Assembly (NCBI GenBank): GCA_947396885.1
Contig: OX377204.1
Span: 53,245,139 to 53,309,138 of the forward strand
DNA from: Heligmosomoides polygyrus polygyrus
Taxonomy: Eukaryota; Nematoda; Chromadorea; Rhabditida; Heligmosomidae
Direction of reading: 5' to 3'
DNA: 64,000 nucleotides
The notes under the pieces are model-generated. The model did no database searches and was not told the origin of the DNA. It saw only the letters and a program-made list of their open reading frames with translations. How positions within the stretch are numbered: position 1 is the first letter of the stretch; each line of letters starts with the position of its first letter. Of this stretch, positions 42,305-55,807 are shown piece by piece. A program made the translations under genes and the position numbers.

Positions 42305-45300
42305 GCAGCAACGTCCGAGTGCTTAAGGAGATTGACTAGAAATCAATTGGTCTCTGCCCGCGCAGGTTCGAATCCTACTCGCTGAGAATCGTTTTGCAAT
42401 GGTCCGTGATGCGCAGATTGGGTGGAGGGTGAACTAGCGAGGACACGTACGCGGTGGTCCGCTAGGAGATGAAGTTGTTCGTGGACGCAATTGGCTTGAT
42501 GCTCGATGCCCGTCGACGGCGCTATGCAGCAACGTCCGAGTGCTTAAGGAGATTGACTAGAAACCAATTGGTCTCTGCCCGCGCAGGTTCGAATCCTACT
42601 CGCTGAGAATCGTTTTGCAATGGTCCGTGATGCGCAGGTTGCGTGGATGGGAGCTAGCGAGTACACGTACGCGGTGGTCCGCTAGGAGATGAAGTTGTTC
42701 GTGGACGCAATGGGCTTGATGCTCGATGCCTGTCGACGGTGCTATGCAGCGATGTCCGAGTGGTTAAGGAGATTGACTCGAAATCAATTGGGCTCTGCCC
42801 GCGCAGGTTCGAATCCTACTCGCTGAGAATCGTTTTGCAATGGTCCGTGATGCGCAGATTGGGTGGAGGGTGAACTAGCGAGGACACGTACGCGGTGGTC
42901 CGCTAGGAGATGAAGTTGTTCGTGGACGCAATTGGCTTGATGCTCGATGCCCGTCGACGGCGCTATGCAGCAACGTCCGAGTGCTTAAGGAGATTGACTA
43001 GAAATCAATTGGTCTCTGCCCGCGCAGGTTCGAATCCTACTCGCTGAGAATCGTTTTGCAATGGTCCGTGATGCGCAGATTGGGTGGAGGGTGAACTAGC
43101 GAGGACACGTACGCGGTGGTCCGCTAGGAGATGAAGTTGTTCGTGGACGCAATTGGCTTGATGCTCGATGCCCGTCGACGGCGCTATGCAGCAACGTCCG
43201 AGTGCTTAAGGAGATTGACTAGAAACCAATTGGTCTCTGCCCGCGCAGGTTCGAATCCTACTCGCTGAGAATCGTTTTGCAATGGTCCGTGATGCGCAGG
43301 TTGCGTGGATGGGAGCTAGCGAGTACACGTACGCGGTGGTCCGCTAGGAGATGAAGTTCTTCGCGGACGCAATGGGCTCCATGCCTGTCGGCGGTGCTAT
43401 GCAGCGATGTCCGAGTGGTTAAGGAGATTGACTCGAAATCAATTAGGCTCTGCCCGCGCAGGTTCGAATCCTGCTCGCTGCGAATCGTATTGCAATGGTC
43501 CATGATGCGCAGATTGGGTGGAGGGGAGCTATCCAGTACACGTACGCGGTGGCCGGCTCAATGATGAAGTTTTTCGTGGACGCAATGGGCTTGATGCTCG
43601 ATGCCCGTCGACGGCGCTATGCAGCAACGTCCGAGTGCTTAAGGAGATTGACTAGAAATCAATTGGTCTCTGCCCGCGCAGGTTCGAATCCTACTCGCTG
43701 AGAATCGTTTTGCAATGGTCCGTGATGCGCAGATTGGGTGGAGGGTGAACTAGCGAGGACACGTACGCGGTGGTCCGCTAGGAGATGAAGTTGTTCGTGG
43801 ACGCAATTGGCTTGATGCTCGATGCCCGTCGACGGCGCTATGCAGCAACGTCCGAGTGCTTAAGGAGATTGACTAGAAACCAATTGGTCTCTGCCCGCGC
43901 AGGTTCGAATCCTACTCGCTGAGAATCGTTTTGCAATGGTCCGTGATGCGCAGGTTGCGTGGATGGGAGCTAGCGAGTACACGTACGCGGTGGTCCGCTA
44001 GGAGATGAAGTTGTTCGTGGACGCAATGGGCTTGATGCTCGATGCCTGTCGACGGTGCTATGCAGCGATGTCCGAGTGGTTAAGGAGATTGACTCGAAAT
44101 CAATTGGGCTCTGCCCGCGCAGGTTCGAATCCTACTCGCTGAGAATCGTTTTGCAATGGTCCGTGATGCGCAGATTGGGTGGAGGGTGAACTAGCGAGGA
44201 CACGTACGCGGTGGTCCGCTAGGAGATGAAGTTGTTCGTGGACGCAATTGGCTTGATGCTCGATGCCCGTCGACGGCGCTATGCAGCAACGTCCGAGTGC
44301 TTAAGGAGATTGACTAGAAATCAATTGGTCTCTGCCCGCGCAGGTTCGAATCCTACTCGCTGAGAATCGTTTTGCAATGGTCCGTGATGCGCAGATTGGG
44401 TGGAGGGTGAACTAGCGAGGACACGTACGCGGTGGTCCGCTAGGAGATGAAGTTGTTCGTGGACGCAATTGGCTTGATGCTCGATGCCCGTCGACGGCGC
44501 TATGCAGCAACGTCCGAGTGCTTAAGGAGATTGACTAGAAACCAATTGGTCTCTGCCCGCGCAGGTTCGAATCCTACTCGCTGAGAATCGTTTTGCAATG
44601 GTCCGTGATGCGCAGGTTGCGTGGATGGGAGCTAGCGAGTACACGTACGCGGTGGTCCGCTAGGAGATGAAGTTGTTCGTGGACGCAATGGGCTTGATGC
44701 TCGATGCCTGTCGACGGTGCTATGCAGCGATGTCCGAGTGGTTAAGGAGATTGACTCGAAATCAATTGGGCTCTGCCCGCGCAGGTTCGAATCCTACTCG
44801 CTGAGAATCGTTTTGCAATGGTCCGTGATGCGCAGATTGGGTGGAGGGTGAACTAGCGAGGACACGTACGCGGTGGTCCGCTAGGAGATGAAGTTGTTCG
44901 TGGACGCAATTGGCTTGATGCTCGATGCCCGTCGACGGCGCTATGCAGCAACGTCCGAGTGCTTAAGGAGATTGACTAGAAATCAATTGGTCTCTGCCCG
45001 CGCAGGTTCGAATCCTACTCGCTGAGAATCGTTTTGCAATGGTCCGTGATGCGCAGGTTGCGTGGATGGGAGCTAGCGAGTACACGTACGCGGTGGTCCG
45101 CTAGGAGATGAAGTTGTTCGTTGACGCAATGGGCTTGATGCTCGATGCCCGTCGACGGCGCTATGCAGCAACGTCCGAGTGCTTAAGGAGATTGACTAGA
45201 AATCAATTGGTCTCTGCCCGCGCAGGTTCGAATCCTACTCGCTGAGAATCGTTTTGCAATGGTCCGTGATGCGCAGATTGGGTGGAGGGTGAACTAGCGA

Positions 45301-45385
45301 GGACACGTACGCGGTGGTCCGCTAGGAGATGAAGTTGTTCGTGGACGCAATGGGCTTGATGCTCGATGCCTGTCGACGGTGCTAT
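42305..45385 (+). repeat. Trimer-amplified block P-Pc-Xc, 14 units
   Basis: Starts: 42305 P, 42526 Pc, 42746 Xc, 42967 P, 43188 Pc, 43401 V, 43621 P, 43842 Pc, 44062 Xc, 44283 P, 44504 Pc, 44724 Xc, 44945 P, 45165 P. Between 43621 and 45165 the period is three units (662 bp), for example 43842 to 44504 and 44062 to 44724. No intact S or C copy lies in this block, which makes it the longest stretch without a fully canonical gene (41531-45385). Confidence 0.88.
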
Positions 45386-45467
45386 GCAGCGATGTCCGAG
45401 TGGTTAAGGAGATTGACTAGAAATCAATTGGGCTCTGCCCGCGCAGGTTCGAATCCTGCTCGCTGCG
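45386..45467 (+). tRNA. tRNA-Ser(AGA), intact (class S)
   Basis: Matches 2156. T run at 45473-45476. It starts the S-D-H-V-Pt cassette. Confidence 0.93.
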
Positions 45468-46462
45468 AGTCATTTTGCAATGGTCCGTGATGCGCAGATT
45501 GGGTGGATGGGAGCTAGCGAGTACACGTACGGTGGTCCGCTAGGAGGTGAAGTTCTTCGTGGACGCAATGGGCTCCATGCCTGTCGGCGGTGCTATGCAG
45601 CGATGTCCGAGTGGTTAAGGAGATTGACTAGAAATCAATTGGGCTCTGCCGCGCAGGTTCGAATCCTACTCGCTGCGAATCGTTTTGCAATGGTCCGTTA
45701 TGCGCAGATTGGGGGGATGGGAGCTAGCGAGTACACGTACGCGGTGGTCCGCTAGGAGATGAAGTTCTTCGTGGACGCAATGGGCTCCATGCCTGTCGGC
45801 GGTGCTATGCAGCGATGTCCGACTGGTTAAAGAGATTGACTAGAAATCAATTGGGCTCTGCCCGCGCAGGTTCGAATCCTGCTCGCTGCGAATCATTTTG
45901 CAATGGTCCGTTATGCGCAGATTGGGGGGATGGGAGCTAGCGAGTACACGTACGCGGTGGTCCGCTAGGAGATGAAGTTCTTCGCGGACGCAATGGGCTC
46001 CATGCCTGTCGGCGGTGCTATGCAGCGATGTCCGAGTGGTTAAGGAGATTGACTCGAAATCAATTAGGCTCTGCCCGCGCAGGTTCGAATCCTGCTCGCT
46101 GCGAATCGTATTGCAATGGTCCATGATGCGCAGATTGGGTGGAGGGGAGCTATCCAGTACACGTACGCGGTGGCCGGCTCAATGATGAAGTTTTTCGTGG
46201 ACGCAATGGGCTTGATGCTCGATGCCCGTCGACGGCGCTATGCAGCAACGTCCGAGTGCTTAAGTAGATTGACTAGAAATCAATTGGTCTCTGCCCGCGC
46301 AGGTTCGAATCCTACTCGCTGAGAATCGTTTTGCAATGGTCCGTGATGCGCATATTGGGTGGAGGGTGAACTAGCGAGGACACGTACGCGGTGGTCCGCT
46401 AGGAGATGAAGTTGTTCGTGGACGCAATGGGCTTGATGCTCGATGCCTGTCGACGGTGCTAT

Positions 46463-46544
46463 GCAGCGATGTCCGAGTGGTTAAGGAGATTGACTAGAAA
46501 TCAATTGGGCTCTGCCCGCGCAGGTTCGAATCCTGCTCGCTGCG
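46463..46544 (+). tRNA. tRNA-Ser(AGA), intact (class S)
   Basis: Matches 2156. T run at 46550-46553. Followed by the Xc hybrid at 46674. Confidence 0.93.
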
Positions 46545-47335
46545 AGTCATTTTGCAATGGTCCGTGATGCGCAGATTGGGTGGATGGGAGCTAGCGAGTA
46601 CACGTACGGTGGTCCGCTAGGAGGTGAAGTTCTTCGTGGACGCAATGGGCTCCATGCCTGTCGGCGGTGCTATGCAGCGATGTCCGAGTGGTTAAGGAGA
46701 TTGACTCGAAATCAATTGGGCTCTGCCCGCGCAGGTTCGAATCCTACTCGCTGAGAATCGTTTTGCAATGGTCCGTGATGCGCAGATTGGGTGGAGGGTG
46801 AACTAGCGAGGACACGTACGCGGTGGTCCGCTAGGAGATGAAGTTGTTCGTGGACGCAATTGGCTTGATGCTCGATGCCCGTCGACGGCGCTATGCAGCA
46901 ACGTCCGAGTGCTTAAGGAGATTGACTAGAAATCAATTGGTCTCTGCCCGCGCAGGTTCGAATCCTACTCGCTGAGAATCGTTTTGCAATGGTCCGTGAT
47001 GCGCAGGTTGCGTGGATGGGAGCTAGCGAGTACACGTACGCGGTGGTCCGCTAGGAGATGAAGTTGTTCGTTGACGCAATGGGCTTGATGCTCGATGCCC
47101 GTCGACGGCGCTATGCAGCAACGTCCGAGTGCTTAAGGAGATTGACTAGAAATCAATTGGTCTCTGCCCGCGCAGGTTCGAATCCTACTCGCTGAGAATC
47201 GTTTTGCAATGGTCCGTGATGCGCAGATTGGGTGGAGGGTGAACTAGCGAGGACACGTACGCGGTGGTCCGCTAGGAGATGAAGTTGTTCGTGGACGCAA
47301 TGGGCTTGATGCTCGATGCCTGTCGACGGTGCTAT

Positions 47336-47417
47336 GCAGCGATGTCCGAGTGGTTAAGGAGATTGACTAGAAATCAATTGGGCTCTGCCCGCGCAGGTTC
47401 GAATCCTGCTCGCTGCG
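47336..47417 (+). tRNA. tRNA-Ser(AGA), intact (class S)
   Basis: Matches 2156. T run at 47423-47426. Confidence 0.93.
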
Positions 47418-48412
47418 AGTCATTTTGCAATGGTCCGTGATGCGCAGATTGGGTGGATGGGAGCTAGCGAGTACACGTACGGTGGTCCGCTAGGAGGTGA
47501 AGTTCTTCGTGGACGCAATGGGCTCCATGCCTGTCGGCGGTGCTATGCAGCGATGTCCGAGTGGTTAAGGAGATTGACTAGAAATCAATTGGGCTCTGCC
47601 GCGCAGGTTCGAATCCTACTCGCTGCGAATCGTTTTGCAATGGTCCGTTATGCGCAGATTGGGGGGATGGGAGCTAGCGAGTACACGTACGCGGTGGTCC
47701 GCTAGGAGATGAAGTTCTTCGTGGACGCAATGGGCTCCATGCCTGTCGGCGGTGCTATGCAGCGATGTCCGACTGGTTAAAGAGATTGACTAGAAATCAA
47801 TTGGGCTCTGCCCGCGCAGGTTCGAATCCTGCTCGCTGCGAATCATTTTGCAATGGTCCGTTATGCGCAGATTGGGGGGATGGGAGCTAGCGAGTACACG
47901 TACGCGGTGGTCCGCTAGGAGATGAAGTTCTTCGCGGACGCAATGGGCTCCATGCCTGTCGGCGGTGCTATGCAGCGATGTCCGAGTGGTTAAGGAGATT
48001 GACTCGAAATCAATTAGGCTCTGCCCGCGCAGGTTCGAATCCTGCTCGCTGCGAATCGTATTGCAATGGTCCATGATGCGCAGATTGGGTGGAGGGGAGC
48101 TATCCAGTACACGTACGCGGTGGCCGGCTCAATGATGAAGTTTTTCGTGGACGCAATGGGCTTGATGCTCGATGCCCGTCGACGGCGCTATGCAGCAACG
48201 TCCGAGTGCTTAAGTAGATTGACTAGAAATCAATTGGTCTCTGCCCGCGCAGGTTCGAATCCTACTCGCTGAGAATCGTTTTGCAATGGTCCGTGATGCG
48301 CATATTGGGTGGAGGGTGAACTAGCGAGGACACGTACGCGGTGGTCCGCTAGGAGATGAAGTTGTTCGTGGACGCAATGGGCTTGATGCTCGATGCCTGT
48401 CGACGGTGCTAT

Positions 48413-48494
48413 GCAGCGATGTCCGAGTGGTTAAGGAGATTGACTAGAAATCAATTGGGCTCTGCCCGCGCAGGTTCGAATCCTGCTCGCTGCG
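48413..48494 (+). tRNA. tRNA-Ser(AGA), intact (class S)
   Basis: Matches 2156. T run at 48500-48503. Confidence 0.93.
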
Positions 48495-51245
48495 AGTCAT
48501 TTTGCAATGGTCCGTGATGCGCAGATTGGGTGGATGGGAGCTAGCGAGTACACGTACGGTGGTCCGCTAGGAGGTGAAGTTCTTCGTGGACGCAATGGGC
48601 TCCATGCCTGTCGGCGGTGCTATGCAGCGATGTCCGAGTGGTTAAGGAGATTGACTAGAAATCAATTGGGCTCTGCCGCGCAGGTTCGAATCCTACTCGC
48701 TGCGAATCGTTTTGCAATGGTCCGTTATGCGCAGATTGGGGGGATGGGAGCTAGCGAGTACACGTACGCGGTGGTCCGCTAGGAGATGAAGTTCTTCGTG
48801 GACGCAATGGGCTCCATGCCTGTCGGCGGTGCTATGCAGCGATGTCCGACTGGTTAAAGAGATTGACTAGAAATCAATTGGGCTCTGCCCGCGCAGGTTC
48901 GAATCCTGCTCGCTGCGAATCATTTTGCAATGGTCCGTTATGCGCAGATTGGGGGGATGGGAGCTAGCGAGTACACGTACGCGGTGGTCCGCTAGGAGAT
49001 GAAGTTCTTCGCGGACGCAATGGGCTCCATGCCTGTCGGCGGTGCTATGCAGCGATGTCCGAGTGGTTAAGGAGATTGACTCGAAATCAATTAGGCTCTG
49101 CCCGCGCAGGTTCGAATCCTGCTCGCTGCGAATCGTATTGCAATGGTCCATGATGCGCAGATTGGGTGGAGGGGAGCTATCCAGTACACGTACGCGGTGG
49201 CCGGCTCAATGATGAAGTTTTTCGTGGACGCAATGGGCTTGATGCTCGATGCCCGTCGACGGCGCTATGCAGCAACGTCCGAGTGCTTAAGGAGATTGAC
49301 TAGAAATCAATTGGTCTCTGCCCGCGCAGGTTCGAATCCTACTCGCTGAGAATCGTTTTGCAATGGTCCGTGATGCGCAGATTGGGTGGAGGGTGAACTA
49401 GCGAGGACACGTACGCGGTGGTCCGCTAGGAGATGAAGTTGTTCGTGGACGCAATTGGCTTGATGCTCGATGCCCGTCGACGGCGCTATGCAGCAACGTC
49501 CGAGTGCTTAAGGAGATTGACTAGAAACCAATTGGTCTCTGCCCGCGCAGGTTCGAATCCTACTCGCTGAGAATCGTTTTGCAATGGTCCGTGATGCGCA
49601 GGTTGCGTGGATGGGAGCTAGCGAGTACACGTACGCGGTGGTCCGCTAGGAGATGAAGTTGTTCGTGGACGCAATGGGCTTGATGCTCGATGCCTGTCGA
49701 CGGTGCTATGCAGCGATGTCCGAGTGGTTAAGGAGATTGACTCGAAATCAATTGGGCTCTGCCCGCGCAGGTTCGAATCCTACTCGCTGAGAATCGTTTT
49801 GCAATGGTCCGTGATGCGCAGATTGGGTGGAGGGTGAACTAGCGAGGACACGTACGCGGTGGTCCGCTAGGAGATGAAGTTGTTCGTGGACGCAATTGGC
49901 TTGATGCTCGATGCCCGTCGACGGCGCTATGCAGCAACGTCCGAGTGCTTAAGGAGATTGACTAGAAATCAATTGGTCTCTGCCCGCGCAGGTTCGAATC
50001 CTACTCGCTGAGAATCGTTTTGCAATGGTCCGTGATGCGCAGGTTGCGTGGATGGGAGCTAGCGAGTACACGTACGCGGTGGTCCGCTAGGAGATGAAGT
50101 TGTTCGTGGACGCAATGGGCTTGATGCTCGATGCCCGTCGACGGCGCTATGCAGCAACGTCCGAGTGCTTAAGGAGATTGACTAGAAATCAATTGGTCTC
50201 TGCCCGCGCAGGTTCGAATCCTACTCGCTGAGAATCGTTTTGCAATGGTCCGTGATGCGCAGGTTGCGTGGATGGGAGCTAGCGAGTACACGTACGCGGT
50301 GGTCCGCTAGGAGATGAAGTTCTTCGCGGACGCAATGGGCTCCATGCCTGTCGGCGGTGCTATGCAGCGATGTCCGAGTGGTTAAGGAGATTGACTCGAA
50401 ATCAATTAGGCTCTGCCCGCGCAGGTTCGAATCCTGCTCGCTGCGAATCGTATTGCAATGGTCCATGATGCGCAGATTGGGTGGAGGGGAGCTATCCAGT
50501 ACACGTACGCGGTGGCCGGCTCAATGATGAAGTTTTTCGTGGACGCAATGGGCTTGATGCTCGATGCCCGTCGACGGCGCTATGCAGCAACGTCCGAGTG
50601 CTTAAGGAGATTGACTAGAAATCAATTGGTCTCTGCCCGCGCAGGTTCGAATCCTACTCGCTGAGAATCGTTTTGCAATGGTCCGTGATGCGCAGATTGG
50701 GTGGAGGGTGAACTAGCGAGGACACGTACGCGGTGGTCCGCTAGGAGATGAAGTTGTTCGTGGACGCAATTGGCTTGATGCTCGATGCCCGTCGACGGCG
50801 CTATGCAGCAACGTCCGAGTGCTTAAGGAGATTGACTAGAAATCAATTGGTCTCTGCCCGCGCAGGTTCGAATCCTACTCGCTGAGAATCGTTTTGCAAT
50901 GGTCCGTGATGCGCAGGTTGCGTGGATGGGAGCTAGCGAGTACACGTACGCGGTGGTCCGCTAGGAGATGAAGTTGTTCGTGGACGCAATGGGCTTGATG
51001 CTCGATGCCCGTCGACGGCGCTATGCAGCAACGTCCGAGTGCTTAAGTAGATTGACTAGAAATCAATTGGTCTCTGCCCGCGCAGGTTCGAATCCTACTC
51101 GCTGAGAATCGTTTTGCAATGGTCCGTGATGCGCATATTGGGTGGAGCGTGAACTAGCGAGGACACGTACGCGGTGGTCCGCTAGGAGATGAAGTTGTTC
51201 GTGGACGCAATGGGCTTGATGCTCGATGCCTGTCGACGGTGCTAT

Positions 51246-51327
51246 GCAGCGATGTCCGAGTGGTTAAGGAGATTGACTAGAAATCAATTGGGCTCTGCCC
51301 GCGCAGGTTCGAATCCTGCTCGCTGCG
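51246..51327 (+). tRNA. tRNA-Ser(AGA), intact (class S)
   Basis: Matches 2156. T run at 51333-51336. The spacer before it has a private GGAGCGTGAAC. Confidence 0.93.
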
Positions 51328-52322
51328 AGTCATTTTGCAATGGTCCGTGATGCGCAGATTGGGTGGATGGGAGCTAGCGAGTACACGTACGGTGGTCCGC
51401 TAGGAGGTGAAGTTCTTCGTGGACGCAATGGGCTCCATGCCTGTCGGCGGTGCTATGCAGCGATGTCCGAGTGGTTAAGGAGATTGACTAGAAATCAATT
51501 GGGCTCTGCCGCGCAGGTTCGAATCCTACTCGCTGCGAATCGTTTTGCAATGGTCCGTTATGCGCAGATTGGGGGGATGGGAGCTAGCGAGTACACGTAC
51601 GCGGTGGTCCGCTAGGAGATGAAGTTCTTCGTGGACGCAATGGGCTCCATGCCTGTCGGCGGTGCTATGCAGCGATGTCCGACTGGTTAAAGAGATTGAC
51701 TAGAAATCAATTGGGCTCTGCCCGCGCAGGTTCGAATCCTGCTCGCTGCGAATCATTTTGCAATGGTCCATTATGCGCAGATTGGGGGGATGGGAGCTAG
51801 CGAGTACACGTACGCGGTGGTCCGCTAGGAGATGAAGTTCTTCGCGGACGCAATGGGCTCCATGCCTGTCGGCGGTGCTATGCAGCGATGTCCGAGTGGT
51901 TAAGGAGATTGACTCGAAATCAATTAGGCTCTGCCCGCGCAGGTTCGAATCCTGCTCGCTGCGAATCGTATTGCAATGGTCCATGATGCGCAGATTGGGT
52001 GGAGGGGAGCTATCCAGTACACGTACGCGGTGGCCGGCTCAATGATGAAGTTTTTCGTGGACGCAATGGGCTTGATGCTCGATGCCCGTCGACGGCGCTA
52101 TGCAGCAACGTCCGAGTGCTTAAGGAGATTGACTAGAAATCAATTGGTCTCTGCCCGCGCAGGTTCGAATCCTACTCGCTGAGAATCGTTTTGCAATGGT
52201 CCGTGATGCGCATATTGGGTGGAGGGTGAACTAGCGAGGACACGTACGCGGTGGTCCGCTAGGAGATGAAGTTGTTCGTGGACGCAATGGGCTTGATGCT
52301 CGATGCCTGTCGACGGTGCTAT

Positions 52323-52404
52323 GCAGCGATGTCCGAGTGGTTAAGGAGATTGACTAGAAATCAATTGGTCTCTGCCCGCGCAGGTTCGAATCCTACTCGC
52401 TGCG
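52323..52404 (+). tRNA. tRNA-Ser(AGA)-like hybrid with intact acceptor
   Basis: Intact-type 5' half, P-type GGTC variable arm and CCTAC T stem, then back to the intact TCGCTGCG end. A double switch within one gene, unique in the window; it fits gene conversion of an internal patch. Confidence 0.75.
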
Positions 52405-52983
52405 AATCATTTTGCAATGGTCCGTTATGCGCAGATTGGGGGGATGGGAGCTAGCGAGTACACGTACGCGGTGGTCCGCTAGGAGATGAAGTTGTTCGTG
52501 GACGCAATGGGCTTGATGCTCGATGCCTGTCGACGGTGCTATGCAGCGATGTCCGAGTGGTTAAGGAGATTGACTCGAAATCAATTGGGCTCTGCCCGCG
52601 CAGGTTCGAATCCTACTCGCTGAGAATCGTTTTGCAATGGTCCGTGATGCGCATATTGGGTGGAGGGTGAACTAGCGAGGACACGTACGCGGTGGTCCGC
52701 TAGGAGATGAAGTTGTTCGTGGACGCAATTGGCTTGATGCTCGATGCCCGTCGACGGCGCTATGCAGCAACGTCCGAGTGCTTAAGGAGATTGACTAGAA
52801 ATCAATTGGTCTCTGCCCGCGCAGGTTCGAATCCTACTCGCTGAGAATCGTTTTGCAATGGTCCGTGATGCGCAGGTTGCGTGGATGGGAGCTAGCGAGT
52901 ACACGTACGCGGTGGTCCGCTAGGAGATGAAGTTGTTCGTGGACGCAATGGGCTTGATGCTCGATGCCTGTCGACGGTGCTAT

Positions 52984-53065
52984 GCAGCGATGTCCGAGTG
53001 GTTAAGGAGATTGACTAGAAATCAATTGGGCTCTGCCCGCGCAGGTTCGAATCCTGCTCGCTGCG
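52984..53065 (+). tRNA. tRNA-Ser(AGA), intact (class S)
   Basis: Matches 2156. T run at 53071-53074. Confidence 0.93.
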
Positions 53066-54934
53066 AGTCATTTTGCAATGGTCCGTGATGCGCAGATTGG
53101 GTGGATGGGAGCTAGCGAGTACACGTACGGTGGTCCGCTAGGAGGTGAAGTTCTTCGTGGACGCAATGGGCTCCATGCCTGTCGGCGGTGCTATGCAGCG
53201 ATGTCCGAGTGGTTAAGGAGATTGACTAGAAATCAATTGGGCTCTGCCGCGCAGGTTCGAATCCTACTCGCTGCGAATCGTTTTGCAATGGTCCGTTATG
53301 CGCAGATTGGGGGGATGGGAGCTAGCGAGTACACGTACGCGGTGGTCCGCTAGGAGATGAAGTTCTTCGTGGACGCAATGGGCTCCATGCCTGTCGGCGG
53401 TGCTATGCAGCGATGTCCGACTGGTTAAAGAGATTGACTAGAAATCAATTGGGCTCTGCCCGCGCAGGTTCGAATCCTGCTCGCTGCGAATCATTTTGCA
53501 ATGGTCCGTTATGCGCAGATTGGGGGGATGGGAGCTAGCGAGTACACGTACGCGGTGGTCCGCTAGGAGATGAAGTTCTTCGCGGACGCAATGGGCTCCA
53601 TGCCTGTCGGCGGTGCTATGCAGCGATGTCCGAGTGGTTAAGGAGATTGACTCGAAATCAATTAGGCTCTGCCCGCGCAGGTTCGAATCCTGCTCGCTGC
53701 GAATCGTATTGCAATGGTCCATGATGCGCAGATTGGGTGGAGGGGAGCTATCCAGTACACGTACGCGGTGGCCGGCTCAATGATGAAGTTTTTCGTGGAC
53801 GCAATGGGCTTGATGCTCGATGCCCGTCGACGGCGCTATGCAGCAACGTCCGAGTGCTTAAGGAGATTGACTAGAAATCAATTGGTCTCTGCCCGCGCAG
53901 GTTCGAATCCTACTCGCTGAGAATCGTTTTGCAATGGTCCGTGATGCGCAGATTGGGTGGAGGGTGAACTAGCGAGGACACGTACGCGGTGGTCCGCTAG
54001 GAGATGAAGTTGTTCGTGGACGCAATTGGCTTGATGCTCGATGCCCGTCGACGGCGCTATGCAGCAACGTCCGAGTGCTTAAGGAGATTGACTAGAAACC
54101 AATTGGTCTCTGCCCGCGCAGGTTCGAATCCTACTCGCTGAGAATCGTTTTGCAATGGTCCGTGATGCGCAGGTTGCGTGGATGGGAGCTAGCGAGTACA
54201 CGTACGCGGTGGTCCGCTAGGAGATGAAGTTGTTCGTGGACGCAATGGGCTTGATGCTCGATGCCTGTCGACGGTGCTATGCAGCGATGTCCGAGTGGTT
54301 AAGGAGATTGACTCGAAATCAATTGGGCTCTGCCCGCGCAGGTTCGAATCCTACTCGCTGAGAATCGTTTTGCAATGGTCCGTGATGCGCAGATTGGGTG
54401 GAGGGTGAACTAGCGAGGACACGTACGCGGTGGTCCGCTAGGAGATGAAGTTGTTCGTGGACGCAATTGGCTTGATGCTCGATGCCCGTCGACGGCGCTA
54501 TGCAGCAACGTCCGAGTGCTTAAGGAGATTGACTAGAAATCAATTGGTCTCTGCCCGCGCAGGTTCGAATCCTACTCGCTGAGAATCGTTTTGCAATGGT
54601 CCGTGATGCGCAGGTTGCGTGGATGGGAGCTAGCGAGTACACGTACGCGGTGGTCCGCTAGGAGATGAAGTTGTTCGTGGACGCAATGGGCTTGATGCTC
54701 GATGCCTGTCGACGGTGCTATGCAGCGATGTCCGAGTGGTTAAGGAGATTGACTCGAAATCAATTGGGCTCTGCCCGCGCAGGTTCGGATCCTGCTCGCT
54801 GCGAATCGTTTTGCAATGTTCCGTGATGCGCAGATTGGGGGGATGGGAGCTAGCGAGTACACGTACGCGGTGGTCCGCTAGGAGATGAAGTTCTTCGTGG
54901 ACGCAATGGGCTCCATGCCTGTCGGCGGTGCTAT

Positions 54935-55016
54935 GCAGCGATGTCCGAGTGGTTAAGGAGATTGACTAGAAATCAATTGGGCTCTGCCCGCGCAGGTTCG
55001 AATCCTGCTCGCTGCG
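54935..55016 (+). tRNA. tRNA-Ser(AGA), intact (class S)
   Basis: Matches 2156. T run at 55022-55025. Followed by V at 55148. Confidence 0.93.
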
Positions 55017-55807
55017 AATCATTTTGCAATGGTCCGTTATGCGCAGATTGGGGGGATGGGAGCTAGCGAGTACACGTACGCGGTGGTCCGCTAGGAGATG
55101 AAGTTCTTCGCGGACGCAATGGGCTCCATGCCTGTCGGCGGTGCTATGCAGCGATGTCCGAGTGGTTAAGGAGATTGACTCGAAATCAATTAGGCTCTGC
55201 CCGCGCAGGTTCGAATCCTGCTCGCTGCGAATCGTATTGCAATGGTCCATGATGCGCAGATTGGGTGGAGGGGAGCTATCCAGTACACGTACGCGGTGGC
55301 CGGCTCAATGATGAAGTTTTTCGTGGACGCAATGGGCTTGATGCTCGATGCCCGTCGACGGCGCTATGCAGCAACGTCCGAGTGCTTAAGGAGATTGACT
55401 AGAAATCAATTGGTCTCTGCCCGCGCAGGTTCGAATCCTACTCGCTGAGAATCGTTTTGCAATGGTCCGTGATGCGCAGGTTGCGTGGATGGGAGCTAGC
55501 GAGTACACGTACGCGGTGGTCCGCTAGGAGATGAAGTTGTTCGTGGACGCAATTGGCTTGATGCTCGATGCCCGTCGACGGCGCTATGCAGCAACGTCCG
55601 AGTGCTTAAGGAGATTGACTAGAAATCAATTGGTCTCTGCCCGCGCAGGTTCGAATCCTACTCGCTGAGAATCGTATTGCAATGGTCCGTTATGCGCAGA
55701 TTGGGGGGATGGGAGCTAGCGAGTACACGTACGCGGTGGTCCGCTAGGAGATGAAGTTCTTCGCGGACGCAATGGGCTTGATGCTCGATGCCCGTCGACG
55801 GCGCTAT

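Larger units (their letters stand above)
45386..49268 (+). repeat. S-D-H-V-Pt cassette block, 18 units
   Basis: Starts: 45386 S, 45597 D, 45809 H, 46022 V, 46242 Pt, 46463 S, 46674 Xc, 46895 P, 47115 P, 47336 S, 47547 D, 47759 H, 47972 V, 48192 Pt, 48413 S, 48624 D, 48836 H, 49049 V. The five-unit cassette S-D-H-V-Pt is 1,077 bp long (45386 to 46463, 47336 to 48413). The larger step 45386 to 47336 is 1,950 bp. The spacers after Pt carry a private GCATATTGGG change that marks this lineage. Confidence 0.88.
49269..54721 (+). repeat. Mosaic block, 25 units
   Basis: Starts: 49269 P, 49490 Pc, 49710 Xc, 49931 P, 50151 P, 50364 V, 50584 P, 50805 P, 51025 Pt, 51246 S, 51457 D, 51669 H, 51882 V, 52102 P, 52323 hybrid, 52543 Xc, 52764 P, 52984 S, 53195 D, 53407 H, 53620 V, 53840 P, 54061 Pc, 54281 Xc, 54502 P. 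The opening P-Pc-Xc-P matches 42305-42967 at offset +6964 and returns at 53840. One S copy differs from its neighbours only in the spacer. Confidence 0.88.
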
